DNA of 64,000 bases from Bog-473 sp963838835 (GCA_963838835.1 CAWITA010000023.1:248001-312000), one strand, 5' to 3'. Positions 52,750-62,035 are shown, counted from the first letter of the stretch. Translations and numbers: made by a program. The notes: a model not told the origin generated them from the letters alone.

Positions 52750-53334
52750 ATGATGGTCGAAGTGTCCGTGACCTCACCACCCAACGCCACCGCGTCCCGC
52801 CCCGGGGCGGGCGCGAAAGACCAAGCCGGCGCCAAGCCCAGTGCCAAGGCCGGTGCGCGACCGGTCCTGGGGACGTACGGCCGCGTGGCGGCCTGGCTCT
52901 CCAAGCGGGTCGAGGTGGCCTTGACGACGGTCGATCTGACGCTGCCCCAGTACCGGGTGCTCGGGATCCTCGCCGAAGGGTCCGCGGCCGCCTCCGGATT
53001 GGCCGACCGCCTGGCCGTGCGACGTCCGTCCATCACGGCGTTGATCGACGGCTTGGTCGCCCGCGGCCTGGTGGACCGCCGCCAGGAGGACACCGACCGC
53101 CGCCGCGTCGCCTTGCGCCTCACCGAGGAGGGCACGCGCACGCTCGGCGCAGCCGATCGCGCCGTGGACGACTACCTGGTTGCCATCGCCGGCCACCTGC
53201 CCGACAAGGAGGAGGCGATGGCGCTGCGCTCGCTGGAGCTGTGGGCCCGAGCGATGGTCGAGTCCCGCCAGGCGCCGCGCCAGACGCCGACCGACGTCGC
53301 CGGGAACGCGGTGGCGGAGGGCAAGGCCAGGTGA
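52750..53334 (+). CDS. MarR-family transcriptional regulator
   Basis: 194 residues from ATG 52750 (GTG 52762 also possible). After a ~35-residue Ala/Gly/Lys-rich tail comes the winged helix: VDLTLPQYRVLGILAEGSAA, LADRLAVRRPSITALIDGLV, RGLVDRRQEDTDRRRVALRL with the wing, then the dimerisation helix. It overlaps the first ABC exporter gene by 4 bp (GTGA), so it is the cotranscribed regulator of the exporter, presumably released by the exporter's substrate. Confidence 0.92.
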   Translation: MMVEVSVTSPPNATASRPGAGAKDQAGAKPSAKAGARPVLGTYGRVAAWLSKRVEVALTTVDLTLPQYRVLGILAEGSAAASGLADRLAVRRPSITALIDGLVARGLVDRRQEDTDRRRVALRLTEEGTRTLGAADRAVDDYLVAIAGHLPDKEEAMALRSLELWARAMVESRQAPRQTPTDVAGNAVAEGKAR

Positions 53335-55352
53335 GCAAGACCGAGGATCGCCTCGACCAGGCGACGCCCCAGCGCGCGCCCGGGGATGGCAACGGGAACG
53401 TGGCGACGGCCACGACGCAGACGACGCGCGGGCTGCCGTTGGCGGCCTACGTGCCCATGGGCGTCACGAGCAGCTACGTCGCCCCGAAGGCGACCGTCGA
53501 CCCGGACCGGTCCAAGTCCTGGATCAGCCGCGCCAGGCCCATCGTCATGGCGCACAAGGTGCAGTTCTTCAGCGCCCTGATCTTCTCGTTCCTCGGCCTG
53601 GTCATCCAGGTGTGGATCCCCAAGATCCTGCAGGAGGCCATCACGAACGCGCTGATCCTGCGGACGCACCCGCTGCACGGCTACGTCGAGCTGATCGGCG
53701 TGCTGGCGCTGTTCACCGGGATCTTCGGCTACATCTCCCGCACCAACTTGTACACGATGGCCTATTCCATCGAGTTCGACCTGCGCAACATCCTCTACGA
53801 GCACTTCACTCGGATGTCGTTCCCCTTCTACGACCGCGTGCAGTCGGGGCAGCTGATCTCGCGGGCCAATTCGGACATCCGCTCCGTGCAGATGTACCTG
53901 ACCTTCGCACCCATGATCCTCGTGCAGTGCTCCATCGCGATCGTCGCCTTCTGCTTCATGCTCTCCATCAGCGTCCCGCTGGCCTTCGTGGCCATGGCCT
54001 CGATGCCGTTCATCTACTTCGTGGGCGTCAAGATGCGCAAGAGCCTCTTCCCGGTCTCCTGGCTGATCCAGTCCCGCCTGGCCGAAGTGGCGACGGTCGT
54101 GGACGAGAACGTGAACGGCGTGCGTGTGGTGCGCAGCTTCGCCGCCGAGCAGCAGCAGCTGCGCCAGCTGGCGACGGCGGCCGACCGGGTCCAGTGGAGC
54201 TACATCAAGGATGCGGACCTGAGGGCCCGCTTCGCTCCCCTGGTGCAAAACCTCTCCCAGGTCGGCCTCGTGTTCGTGCTGCTCGTCGGCGGCTGGCTGG
54301 TGATCCACGAGCACCTTCCGGTGGCGTCCATCGTCTCGTTCAACCTCTACCTCGTGATGATGCAGGCCCCGTTCATGATGCTCGGGATGCTCATCATGAT
54401 GGGCCAGCGCGCCTCGGCTTCGGCCGCGCGCATCTACGAGATCCTCGACGAGCAGCCGACCATCGTCGACCGGCCCGATGCGGTCGACCTGGTCGACAGC
54501 GAGGGCGACGTCGAGTTCGACCGGGTCAGCTTCGCCTACGCCGGGGACAGCCTCCTGTCCAAGCCCGGCGACGAGGACGACGGGCGGCGCGACATCCTGC
54601 ACGACCTCAACCTCCACCTGCGTCCCGGCGAGACCGTCGCGCTGGTCGGACGGACCGGGAGCGGCAAGTCCACCGTGGCCCGCGTGCTGGCCCGCTTCTA
54701 CGACGCCACCGGTGGCACCGTGCGCGTCGACGGACACGACGTGCGCGACCTCACGCTGACCAGCCTGCGGGCCAACATCGGCATCGTCCTCGACGAGCCC
54801 TTCCTCTTCTCGGTCTCGATCCGGGACAACATCGCCTACGGCCGGCCCGACGCCTCCATGGAGGAGGTGGTGGCCGCGGCCGAGGCGGCCGGCGCAGCCG
54901 GCTTCATCAAGCGGCTCTCCGACGGGTACGACACGGTGGTCGGCGAGCGGGGCTACACGCTCTCGGGCGGGCAGCGCCAGCGCATCGCCATCGCCCGCGC
55001 CCTGCTGGTGAACCCGCCCATCCTCATCCTCGACGACGCCACGAGCGCCATCGACGTGAAGGTCGAGCAGCGGATCCACTCGTCGCTGCGCGTCCTCATG
55101 GAGGGGCGGACCACCCTGATCATCGCCCACCGCCTCTCGACCATCAGCCTGGCCGACCGTGTCGTGCTGCTCGACAAGGGTCGCATCGTGGCCGACGGGA
55201 CCCACGCCGAGCTCCTCGCCACCACCCCGCTCTACGCCGAGGTGCTGGCCCAGGCCGCCAGCGAGGAGCAGACGGCCGAGATTGCCGCGGAAGGGACCGA
55301 GGACCTCGGCCTGGACGACGACGTCCTCGAACCCGAGGGGGGTGCAATCTGA
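53331..55352 (+). CDS. ABC exporter half-transporter with degenerate ATP site
   Basis: 673 residues from GTG 53331: N-terminal tail, six-helix transmembrane domain (~60-350) and ATPase (~385-640). Walker A GRTGSGKST and signature LSGGQRQR are standard, but Walker B reads LILDDATSAID, with Asp in place of the catalytic Glu, and the Q-loop reads GIVLDEPFLF without Gln. This is the non-catalytic-site subunit of heterodimeric exporters (TM287/288-, BmrC-like). Its partner follows with a 1-bp overlap. A ~15-residue acidic insertion (SKPGDEDDGRRD) lies before the ATPase core. Confidence 0.93.
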   Translation: MSKTEDRLDQATPQRAPGDGNGNVATATTQTTRGLPLAAYVPMGVTSSYVAPKATVDPDRSKSWISRARPIVMAHKVQFFSALIFSFLGLVIQVWIPKILQEAITNALILRTHPLHGYVELIGVLALFTGIFGYISRTNLYTMAYSIEFDLRNILYEHFTRMSFPFYDRVQSGQLISRANSDIRSVQMYLTFAPMILVQCSIAIVAFCFMLSISVPLAFVAMASMPFIYFVGVKMRKSLFPVSWLIQSRLAEVATVVDENVNGVRVVRSFAAEQQQLRQLATAADRVQWSYIKDADLRARFAPLVQNLSQVGLVFVLLVGGWLVIHEHLPVASIVSFNLYLVMMQAPFMMLGMLIMMGQRASASAARIYEILDEQPTIVDRPDAVDLVDSEGDVEFDRVSFAYAGDSLLSKPGDEDDGRRDILHDLNLHLRPGETVALVGRTGSGKSTVARVLARFYDATGGTVRVDGHDVRDLTLTSLRANIGIVLDEPFLFSVSIRDNIAYGRPDASMEEVVAAAEAAGAAGFIKRLSDGYDTVVGERGYTLSGGQRQRIAIARALLVNPPILILDDATSAIDVKVEQRIHSSLRVLMEGRTTLIIAHRLSTISLADRVVLLDKGRIVADGTHAELLATTPLYAEVLAQAASEEQTAEIAAEGTEDLGLDDDVLEPEGGAI

Positions 55353-57280
55353 TGTTCGGTGGAGGAGGCGGCCCACCGATGGGCGGCGGGGGATCCCCGG
55401 GCTCGCCCCAGGCCGGGCTGCCCTTCGGCGGGATCCCGTACGAGCTGCAGGCAGGCGTGGACCTGCTCTTGGAGGAAGAGCCCGAGCGCGGCGAGTCCGA
55501 CGTCGTCTTCACCCAGCTGCCCAGCCAGCACGAGAAGAAGCGCCTCAGCCTGACCGGGCTGCTCATGGAGTACCCCGGCATGCTGGTCCTGGCCGTCTTC
55601 CTGGTGGGCATGATCGCCCTGTTCACCCAGCTCGGCCCGAGCCTGGTCTCGTACGCCATCAACCACGGTCTCACGCCGCCCCACTACGACTTCGGCGTCG
55701 TGGTCCTGATGGCCGCCCTGTACCTGGTGTCGATCGCCGTCTCGGGCACGGCGCAGTGGGGGCAGGCGCGGGTGACGGGGCGACTGGCCTCGTGGGTCAT
55801 GAACGACCTGCGCATCACCGTGTTCCGGCACCTCCAGCGGCTGTCCCTCGACTTCTTCACCGAGGAGAAGGCCGGCGTGGTCATGAGCCGCATGACCAGC
55901 GACATCGAGAACCTCCAGCAGCTGCTCCAAGACGGGCTGGCCCAGTTCGCCATCCAGGGGCTGACCATGATCGTGATCACGGTCTTCTTGTTCGCCACCA
56001 ACGCCACCCTGGCCGCCATCACGATCTTCGCCGTGTTGCCGCCGCTCGTCCTCATGTCCATCTGGTTCAAGCGGGCGTCCGAGCGCGGCTACGACAAGGT
56101 GCGCGACGGCATCGCGCTGGTGCTGGCGGACCTCTCCGAGAGCCTCCAGGGCGTCCGGGTCGTGACGGCGCACAACCGGCAGCGCTACAACGTCGAGACA
56201 CACCGCGACATCGTCGGCTCCTACCGGGACGCCAACAATTTCACGGGCCGCATCAACGGCGTCTACGGCCCGGGGTCACAGGTCATCAGCGTGTTCGGGC
56301 AGTTGCTCATCCTCGCCATCGGTGGCGCCATGTACCTGCACAAGCCCCAAGAGATCAACTTGGGCCAGCTGACCGCGTTCTTCCTCTACGTCAACCGGTT
56401 CTTCTCCCCCATTCAGTTGCTGGTCCAGCAGTACAACACCTTCCAACAGGGCCGGGCCTCGGTGTTCAAGCTGCGCGGCCTGCTCGAGACCGAGCCCTCG
56501 GTGCTCGAGGCACCGGACGCGGTGGAACTGCCGCTGATCACGGGCGAGATCCGCTTCGACCACGTCTCGTTCGGCTACGACCCCGCCGTGCCGGTGTTGC
56601 ACGACGTCGATCTGACCATCTCGCCCGGGGAGACCGTGGCCTTCGTGGGCGCGACGGGCGCCGGGAAATCGACCATGGCCAAGCTGGTCACCCGCTTTTA
56701 CGACCCGACCGCCGGCCGCGTGCTCATCGACGGCTACGACCTCAAGGGCGTGACGCTCTCTTCGCTGCGCTCGCAGCTGGGGGTGGTACCCCAGGAGCCC
56801 TTCCTCTTCGCCGGGACGATCCGGGACAACATCTCGTTCGCCCGGCCGGGCGCGCCCGACGACGAGGTGTGGGACGCCATCCACCAGGTCGGACTGGGCG
56901 ACCTCGTGCACCGGCTCCCCTACGGCCTCGACACCCCGGTCCACGAGCGGGGCCAGTCGCTGTCCTCGGGCGAGCGCCAATTGATCGCGCTGGGGCGGGC
57001 CTTCATGGCCGAGCCCCGGGTGCTCGTGCTCGACGAGGCCACGTCGAACTTGGACTTGCAGTCCGAAACCCTGGTCGAGCATGCCCTCGACGTCCTGCTG
57101 GAAGGGCGCACCGCCGTGTTGATCGCGCACCGCCTGTCGACCGCCATGCGGGCCGACCGCATCGTGGTGGTGGGCGACGGCCGCCTGCTCGAGGTGGGCT
57201 CGCACGACGAGCTGATCGCTCTCGGCGGCCACTACGCGGAGATGTACGAGACCTGGATGAACCAGTCGCACGCGGCGTAG
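55352..57280 (+). CDS. ABC exporter half-transporter, catalytic-site partner
   Basis: 642 residues; ATG overlaps the previous stop (TGATG). A Gly/Pro-rich N-terminus precedes a six-helix transmembrane domain (MEYPGMLVLAVFLVGMIALF onward) and an ATPase with Walker A GATGAGKST, Q-loop GVVPQEPFLF, and canonical Walker B LVLDEATSNLD. The signature is LSSGERQL rather than LSGGQ, complementing the degenerate site of the partner, as in heterodimeric exporters. Together they should pump a lipid or drug outward under MarR control. Confidence 0.94.
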   Translation: MFGGGGGPPMGGGGSPGSPQAGLPFGGIPYELQAGVDLLLEEEPERGESDVVFTQLPSQHEKKRLSLTGLLMEYPGMLVLAVFLVGMIALFTQLGPSLVSYAINHGLTPPHYDFGVVVLMAALYLVSIAVSGTAQWGQARVTGRLASWVMNDLRITVFRHLQRLSLDFFTEEKAGVVMSRMTSDIENLQQLLQDGLAQFAIQGLTMIVITVFLFATNATLAAITIFAVLPPLVLMSIWFKRASERGYDKVRDGIALVLADLSESLQGVRVVTAHNRQRYNVETHRDIVGSYRDANNFTGRINGVYGPGSQVISVFGQLLILAIGGAMYLHKPQEINLGQLTAFFLYVNRFFSPIQLLVQQYNTFQQGRASVFKLRGLLETEPSVLEAPDAVELPLITGEIRFDHVSFGYDPAVPVLHDVDLTISPGETVAFVGATGAGKSTMAKLVTRFYDPTAGRVLIDGYDLKGVTLSSLRSQLGVVPQEPFLFAGTIRDNISFARPGAPDDEVWDAIHQVGLGDLVHRLPYGLDTPVHERGQSLSSGERQLIALGRAFMAEPRVLVLDEATSNLDLQSETLVEHALDVLLEGRTAVLIAHRLSTAMRADRIVVVGDGRLLEVGSHDELIALGGHYAEMYETWMNQSHAA

Positions 57281-57376
57281 GTCGCGGCGGCGCGGCACGA
57301 CGCGGACGAGAACGGGCGCGTCCAAGAAGCACTTGAGGTGCTCCCGTAAGGGGAGAACTCAGGCGGCTAGCCGAAT

Positions 57377-57405
57377 CCCGGTGGGAGGAGATAGCCCCCA
57401 CCGGG
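57377..57405 (+). terminator. strong hairpin after the exporter operon
   Basis: CCCGGTGGG and CCCACCGGG form a perfect 9-bp GC-rich stem with an 11-base loop, 97 bases past the last stop. No U-tract follows, which is usual for actinobacteria. A smaller nested hairpin (TTGAG-CTCCC-GTAA-GGGGAG-CTCA) lies at about 57332-57362. Confidence 0.6.
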
Positions 57406-57561
57406 GCCTCGTCGAACTCCGTAACCCCGTCAGCCCTTGGGGGGGCAGGCCCACATCCGGATACAGCGGTGGAAACTCGAGAGCGACGCCCAGATCTCAG
57501 CCATAGGTGAAGTCCGTCTTGCTGTTGCTCGCACTGGTTCCACTAGAGGTGGTGACAGCCG

Positions 57562-58310
57562 TCACGCCGACGCCCCACACCACAGGAGCGGGAGGCGCGC
57601 CGCGATCAGGGTGGCCTGCGGTCGGCATCCCCGCCACCGGGGACCCCCCGCGATGCGTGTCAACGCCGCCGGCGGGCCTTGCCGCATGCGGTCGCCGATC
57701 ACCTCGGCGCACTCTTGCGGGGACAGCACCGACGTGTCCACCTCCACGTCGTAGATGCCGGGGTGTGCACGGCCCGCTGCCACCGCAGGACGGCTTCGGG
57801 GACGGTCCCGTCCGCCGACATCTCGTAGCCGGGGCCTCCGTCGTGCGTACCCGCCGCACGGCGGGCCATGATCACCTCGAGCGGACAGCGCACGCCGACG
57901 AGGTAGGCCGGTGTCCCCGCGAGCTGCGCCGCCACGCGCCGGGGGATCCCGAGCGGCCTCGCGTAGTCGTCGTGCAGGCCGACGTCGACGACGACGTCGA
58001 GGCCGAGCCCGCGCAACGCCAGCACGGAGCCGAACAACCCCTGGTAGAGGCGCAGGACGTCGTCTTCGAGATCGGGCCGCTCCCCGCCGGGACGGAGTCC
58101 GAGGCCGGGGCGGGCCCGTGAGGGCGTGACCTCGTAGAAGGCGTCGACGCCGAGGTTCAGCCACAGCCCGGCAAAGCCGTCTTGGATGGCTCGGGCGACG
58201 GTCGACTTGCCGGCGCGCGGCACCCCGTTGAGGACAACCACCTGGCCCGGCGGGCTCACGGGGTCCTCGACGGCAGCCGCGAGTCGTGCCGGCGCCCAGG
58301 CTCGCGACAC
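57562..58310 (-). pseudogene. chloramphenicol-phosphotransferase-like P-loop kinase, frameshifted
   Basis: From GTG 58310: PGQVVVLNGVPRAGKSTVAR (Walker A), GLWLNLGVDAFYEVTPSRAR, DVVVDVGLHDDYARPLGIPR, AYLVGVRCPLEVIMARRAA, the fold of CPT-family kinases. Near 57755 the frame is lost after AVHTP; the next frame resumes with IYDVEVDTSVLSPQECAEVI to about 57562. One base missing from the ACCCCGGC run restores it. Natural substrate unknown; resistance should not be assumed. It follows PaaX by 5 bp. Confidence 0.75.
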
Positions 58311-58315
58311 GGGCC

Positions 58316-59090
58316 TCAGCGCGCTCGGCTCCAGGCGCGCAGGGTGGCGCGGTAGCGGGCGTCCCAGTCGTCGTACGTGGAGCGGAGGACGCCGCCGGGC
58401 CAGTCCTCGGGCACGCAGCGCGGCCGGCAGCAACGGGTCGGCCTGCAGGTGGCGCAACACGGCGGCAGAGAGCTCGAACCCCGGCGCCAGCGCTTCGGGC
58501 CCCTCCGGCCTCAGCGCGCCGAGGCTCTCCAGCAGCGCGCGGGCACGCTCCGACCACGCCCCCAGGTCCCAGAGCCGGCCGGCCAGCCGCCGCGGGTCCT
58601 CCGGCTGTGCCGTCATGAGCTCGACGTCCGCGTCCAGGGAGGCGGGGAGGTGCACGGCGACGTTGCCCGGCCGCATCCACACCCCCTCACGCAGCTCTGC
58701 CAGCCGGGCGTAGGCCAACGCACGTCGGCGGGCGGTCCGGACCTCCGCCGGGCTGCCGGCCGTCGTCACCACCGCCAACCACCACCAGCCCTCGTCGGGC
58801 GCGGTCGTGCCCGAGCGGCTGGCCGCCTGGCGCGACTGGCGCGCCGCCAGATGCCCGGCCAGGCGGTACCGTCCGGATCCGTCGGTGGTGACTTCGGCTG
58901 CCGCGACCATCCGGCTCAGCGCCACCCGCGCCCGGTTCTCGCTGATGCCGAACAAGCCGGTCAGGCGCACCAGCTGGGCCACGGGTAGCTCGGGCGGATC
59001 CATCCCCAACAGCGCGCTGGCCAGGACCGAGCGTGCCGTCAGCGGGGCTGTCGGTGCCGAGGTCGCCGGGCTATTACGTACTTGTGTCAT
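58316..59090 (-). pseudogene. PaaX-family transcriptional regulator, frameshifted near the 3' end
   Basis: From ATG 59090: winged helix (ARSVLASALLGMDPPELPVA, LVRLTGLFGISENRARVALS), central EGWWWLAVVTTAGSPAEVRT and C-terminal LSAAVLRHLQADPLLPAAL. At about 58424 the frame shifts; the correct frame reads PEDWPGGVLRSTYDDWDARY and RATLRAWSRAR then stops at 58316. The shift leaves the DNA-binding half intact. PaaX proteins repress catabolic genes and bind CoA-type ligands. It is divergent from a desaturase 26 bp away, its likely target. Confidence 0.8.
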
Positions 59091-59109
59091 TTGACCGAAA
59101 AGCGTAATA
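59072..59109. promoter_or_regulatory. inverted repeat between PaaX and desaturase
   Basis: TATTACG (59072-59078) and CGTAATA (59103-59109) are perfect 7-bp inverted arms separated by 24 bases. They span the start of the PaaX gene and end 8 bases before the desaturase ATG, a fitting place for a shared operator. Confidence 0.5.
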
Positions 59110-59116
59110 TGTCGTC

Positions 59117-60103
59117 ATGACCAGCACCATGGTGCCCGACGCGGGCGACCGGCCCCAGGTCCTCCCGAACGAGCGGCTGCTGGCCAACGGCATGGCCGTC
59201 CCCGAACGGCGCGCCGACCTGCGCCGCATCGACAACGTGCGCAACGCCATGTCGGTGCTGGCCGTCTGGTTCTGGGTGGCACTCGTCATCGGCGGCGCGG
59301 TGTGGATCGACCAGTGGTGGAGCTACCTGATCGCCTTCGTGTTGATGGGTCCGCTGTACGCGCGCTTCGCCATCTTGATGCACGAGGCGGCACACAAGCT
59401 GCTCTTCACCAACAAGCGGTGGAACGACCGGATCGGCAAGTGGATCGTGGCCTACCCGGTCTTCACTCCGGTCCAGCTCTACCGCCGGGTGCACTTTGCC
59501 CACCACAAGGACGAGTTCGGGCCCGACGAGCCCGACATCGCCTTCTACGCCCCGTATCCCTGCACGCGCCGTGCGCTCTTCCGGCGCCTGTTCCGCGACG
59601 CCGTCGGCATCAGCGGGTGGAAGAACTTCGTGCCGCTGGTCAAGAACACCGTGCACAAGCCGTTCCGTCCCATCGGCCTCTCCATCTTCGGCGTCCAGGT
59701 CGTCCTGTGGGCGGTCATGTGGGCCGCCACCGGTCGCTGGTGGATCTATCCGCTCCTGTGGTGGCTGCCCTGGATGACCGAGTGGCGCGTCATCAACCGA
59801 CTGCGCTCCATCGCCGAGCACGGCGGCATGGAGCGGAGCCCGGACCGCAGGGCCACGACGCACAACGTGCGCCAATCGCTGCTCGCCCGCTTCTGGATCG
59901 TGCCGTACAACACCGGCTGGCACCTGGCCCACCACGTCGACATGGGCGTGCCGTGGCGCAACCTCCCCGCCTACCACGCCGAGCTCGAGCGGGCGGGTTA
60001 CGTCACCGACGCCATCACCTACAAGAGCTACTGGGCGTTGTGGAAGGCGCTCTCGAGTGCCGACCCCACCACGGAGGTTCGGGCCACCAGCATCGAGGTC
60101 TGA
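59117..60103 (+). CDS. membrane fatty-acid desaturase/hydroxylase
   Basis: 328 residues with three di-iron histidine boxes: HEAAH (~91), HFAHH (~133) and HLAHH (~276), and paired hydrophobic helices (VLAVWFWVALVIGG; WWSYLIAFVLMG; WWIYPLLWWLPW). The boxes are those of acyl-lipid desaturases/beta-carotene hydroxylase relatives; the third box has no Gln, so it is not front-end type and differs from the enzyme at 13.1 kb. It acts in the membrane with O2 and a reductant. Divergent PaaX suggests regulation by an acyl- or aryl-CoA. Confidence 0.92.
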   Translation: MTSTMVPDAGDRPQVLPNERLLANGMAVPERRADLRRIDNVRNAMSVLAVWFWVALVIGGAVWIDQWWSYLIAFVLMGPLYARFAILMHEAAHKLLFTNKRWNDRIGKWIVAYPVFTPVQLYRRVHFAHHKDEFGPDEPDIAFYAPYPCTRRALFRRLFRDAVGISGWKNFVPLVKNTVHKPFRPIGLSIFGVQVVLWAVMWAATGRWWIYPLLWWLPWMTEWRVINRLRSIAEHGGMERSPDRRATTHNVRQSLLARFWIVPYNTGWHLAHHVDMGVPWRNLPAYHAELERAGYVTDAITYKSYWALWKALSSADPTTEVRATSIEV

Positions 60104-60169
60104 GCGCGGAGGCGTCGCCCCGCCCGGATCGTGCCGACCGATGGACACGCCGCTCACTAGGGTGCGTCC

Positions 60170-60955
60170 GTGAGCGATCCACCGCTGCCGGTCGTGTTCG
60201 TGGGCCACGGGAGTCCCATGAACGCCCTCGAGCAGAACCGCTACACCCGGGTGTGGGCCGGCCTCGGCGCCCGAATCCCCCAACCGCGCGCGGTGCTGTG
60301 CATCTCTGCGCACTGGTACACCACCACCACGGCGGTCACGGCCATGGCCGCGCCACGTACCATCCATGACTTCTTCGGCTTTCCCGACCAGCTCTTCGCA
60401 GTCGAGTACCCCTGCCCGGGTTCCCCGGAGGTCGCAGCCGAGGTGGCCGAGGTGGCCGACCCGCTCTGGGTCGGCCTCGACCGCGACAGCTGGGGCATCG
60501 ATCACGGCACCTGGTCCGTGCTGACCCACGTCTACCCGGACGCCGACGTCCCGGTACTGCAGCTCGCCCTCGACGCGCGGCAAGCCCTCGACTACCACTT
60601 CGACCTCGGGGCCCGGCTGGCACCGCTGCGCACCCGTGGGGTGTTGATCGTGGCCAGTGGGAACGTCGTCCACAACCTGGGTCGGCTCGACTGGTCGAAC
60701 CCGGACGCAGCCTTCGACTGGGCGCTGCGCTTCAACGAGGCGGCACGCGACGTCGTCGTCGGCGCCCCGGGCGACGTGGCGAAGCTGGCCGAGCATCCCG
60801 ACTACGCCATGGCCGTCCCCACGCCGGACCACTTCCTCCCCCTCGCCTATTTCGCGGGCCTCGTCGCCGCCGGGGCGGACGACGGGCGCCGGGCCGAGGT
60901 GCTCGTCGACGGGTATGCCTACGGCTCTCTCTCGATGACCTGCTTCACCGCGTAG
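60170..60955 (+). CDS. LigB-type extradiol dioxygenase (4,5-DOPA dioxygenase-like)
   Basis: 261 residues. PVVFVGHGSPMNALEQNRYT (His13), AVLCISAHWYTTTTAVTAMA (His48), DSWGIDHGTWSVLTHVYPDA and NVVHNLGRLDWSNPDAAFDW are the metal-binding and active-site segments of the YgiD/DODA group. These enzymes cleave catechols such as L-DOPA in vitro; the natural substrate in bacteria is generally unknown. The gene converges on the DUF2461 gene with an 11-bp overlap. Confidence 0.9.
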   Translation: MSDPPLPVVFVGHGSPMNALEQNRYTRVWAGLGARIPQPRAVLCISAHWYTTTTAVTAMAAPRTIHDFFGFPDQLFAVEYPCPGSPEVAAEVAEVADPLWVGLDRDSWGIDHGTWSVLTHVYPDADVPVLQLALDARQALDYHFDLGARLAPLRTRGVLIVASGNVVHNLGRLDWSNPDAAFDWALRFNEAARDVVVGAPGDVAKLAEHPDYAMAVPTPDHFLPLAYFAGLVAAGADDGRRAEVLVDGYAYGSLSMTCFTA

Positions 60956-61592
60956 CCTCCGGTTCGTCGCTCGGCCCGACATGGGCGTCCAGCCAGGCCA
61001 GCAGCGGAACCGTCGCGTGGAAGAGGTCGACCACGCGCTTCTTGGCGCCCGCCGTCGCGAGCCATCCCGCCGCCGGCCAGGACTTCATGGCGACCAGACC
61101 CTTGTGACGCAACAACTCGATCCGCGGGTGGTCCTTGGGATGGCCCCGCGGCGCGCTCTTCAGCGTCTCCATGGCGGTGACCTCGATCCGCGCCGCCCGC
61201 AGCGTCGCGACCAGCCCCTGGAGCCGGCGACCCGTCCGGTCGGCGGCCACCGTGGCGCGGTAGCGCTCGAGCTGGTCGGGAGCCATGTGGTACGTGCCGG
61301 CACCCGCCAGCAGGCCGTCGGCGGAGAACTGCACGTAACCCTCGCCGATTCTGGCCGCAATGGCCGTCTTGTAGGGCGACTTGTCGCGGCTGAACCGCGT
61401 GTCGCGGTAGGGCCGGAACAAGCGCGGTTGACCGAACTCGCCGGCCAGCTCGGCCAGGAGCGCCTCCATGGGTCCCTTCACGTCGCGTTCGTAGACGTCT
61501 TGGTGGCCGCGCCAGTACGCCTTGGAGTTGTCCGCTTCGAGCCCCTCGTAGAAGGCGAGGGCACCCTCGGGCCACCCCTTGAACCCCGTCAT
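60945..61592 (-). CDS. DUF2461 family protein
   Basis: 215 residues with the family pattern FYEGLEADNSKAYWRGHQDV, PYRDTRFSRDKSPYKTAIAA, FSADGLLAGAGTYHMAPDQL and HPRIELLRHKGLVAMKSWPA. Cytoplasmic, function unknown. It overlaps the convergent dioxygenase by 11 bp. Confidence 0.9.
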   Translation of the reverse strand: MTGFKGWPEGALAFYEGLEADNSKAYWRGHQDVYERDVKGPMEALLAELAGEFGQPRLFRPYRDTRFSRDKSPYKTAIAARIGEGYVQFSADGLLAGAGTYHMAPDQLERYRATVAADRTGRRLQGLVATLRAARIEVTAMETLKSAPRGHPKDHPRIELLRHKGLVAMKSWPAAGWLATAGAKKRVVDLFHATVPLLAWLDAHVGPSDEPEATR

Positions 61593-61636
61593 CGCCCCAT
61601 CATGCCCCGCCGATCGGCGCCCAGTCGCCGTCGGAC

Positions 61637-62035
61637 CTAGGGCTGCATCGCGATGTGGTCCGTGCGCACGATGACGCGGATGCGCACCTCATCTTGTCTC
61701 CGGTTGGGGTACGAGTCCGCGCCGAGGTACTTGTGGGCCAACCAGTCGATGTGGTCGTCGGCGCCCTCCGTGGTGATGTCGATCACGGTCCCCCTGAACG
61801 CAACCACGTTGTAGGCGTCGTCGGGATCGATCACGGTCGCCGCGACCCGCTGGTCGTGCTCGATGTTGCGCGCCTTGACCCGTCCCCTCGCCGTGTTGAA
61901 CACGACGTTGTCGCCGTCGAGATCGATCCAGAGGGGACTGATCTGGGGCGAACCATCGGCGTTCAGCGTGGAGAGCGAGGCCAAGACGGGGCGCTCGATG
62001 AGCTCGCGAGCCTTGGGGGACAGGACGGCGGCCAT
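61637..62035 (-). CDS. PPOX-class F420/FMN-dependent oxidoreductase
   Basis: 132-residue split-barrel protein: LIERPVLASLSTLNADGSPQ, ISPLWIDLDGDNVVFNTARG, RVKARNIEHDQRVAATVIDP. The RGRVKARNI segment is typical of the F420-binding subgroup in actinobacteria, so F420 is the more likely cofactor, but FMN cannot be excluded. Homodimer expected; substrate unknown. An AAGGAGAT ribosome site precedes the ATG. Confidence 0.9.
   Translation of the reverse strand: MAAVLSPKARELIERPVLASLSTLNADGSPQISPLWIDLDGDNVVFNTARGRVKARNIEHDQRVAATVIDPDDAYNVVAFRGTVIDITTEGADDHIDWLAHKYLGADSYPNRRQDEVRIRVIVRTDHIAMQP

Noticed and set aside
53172..55376. Long minus-strand frame (~734 codons) opposite the first ABC exporter gene
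   Set aside because: His/Asp/Gly/Arg-rich translation with no family; it is the shadow of a real gene in high-GC DNA.
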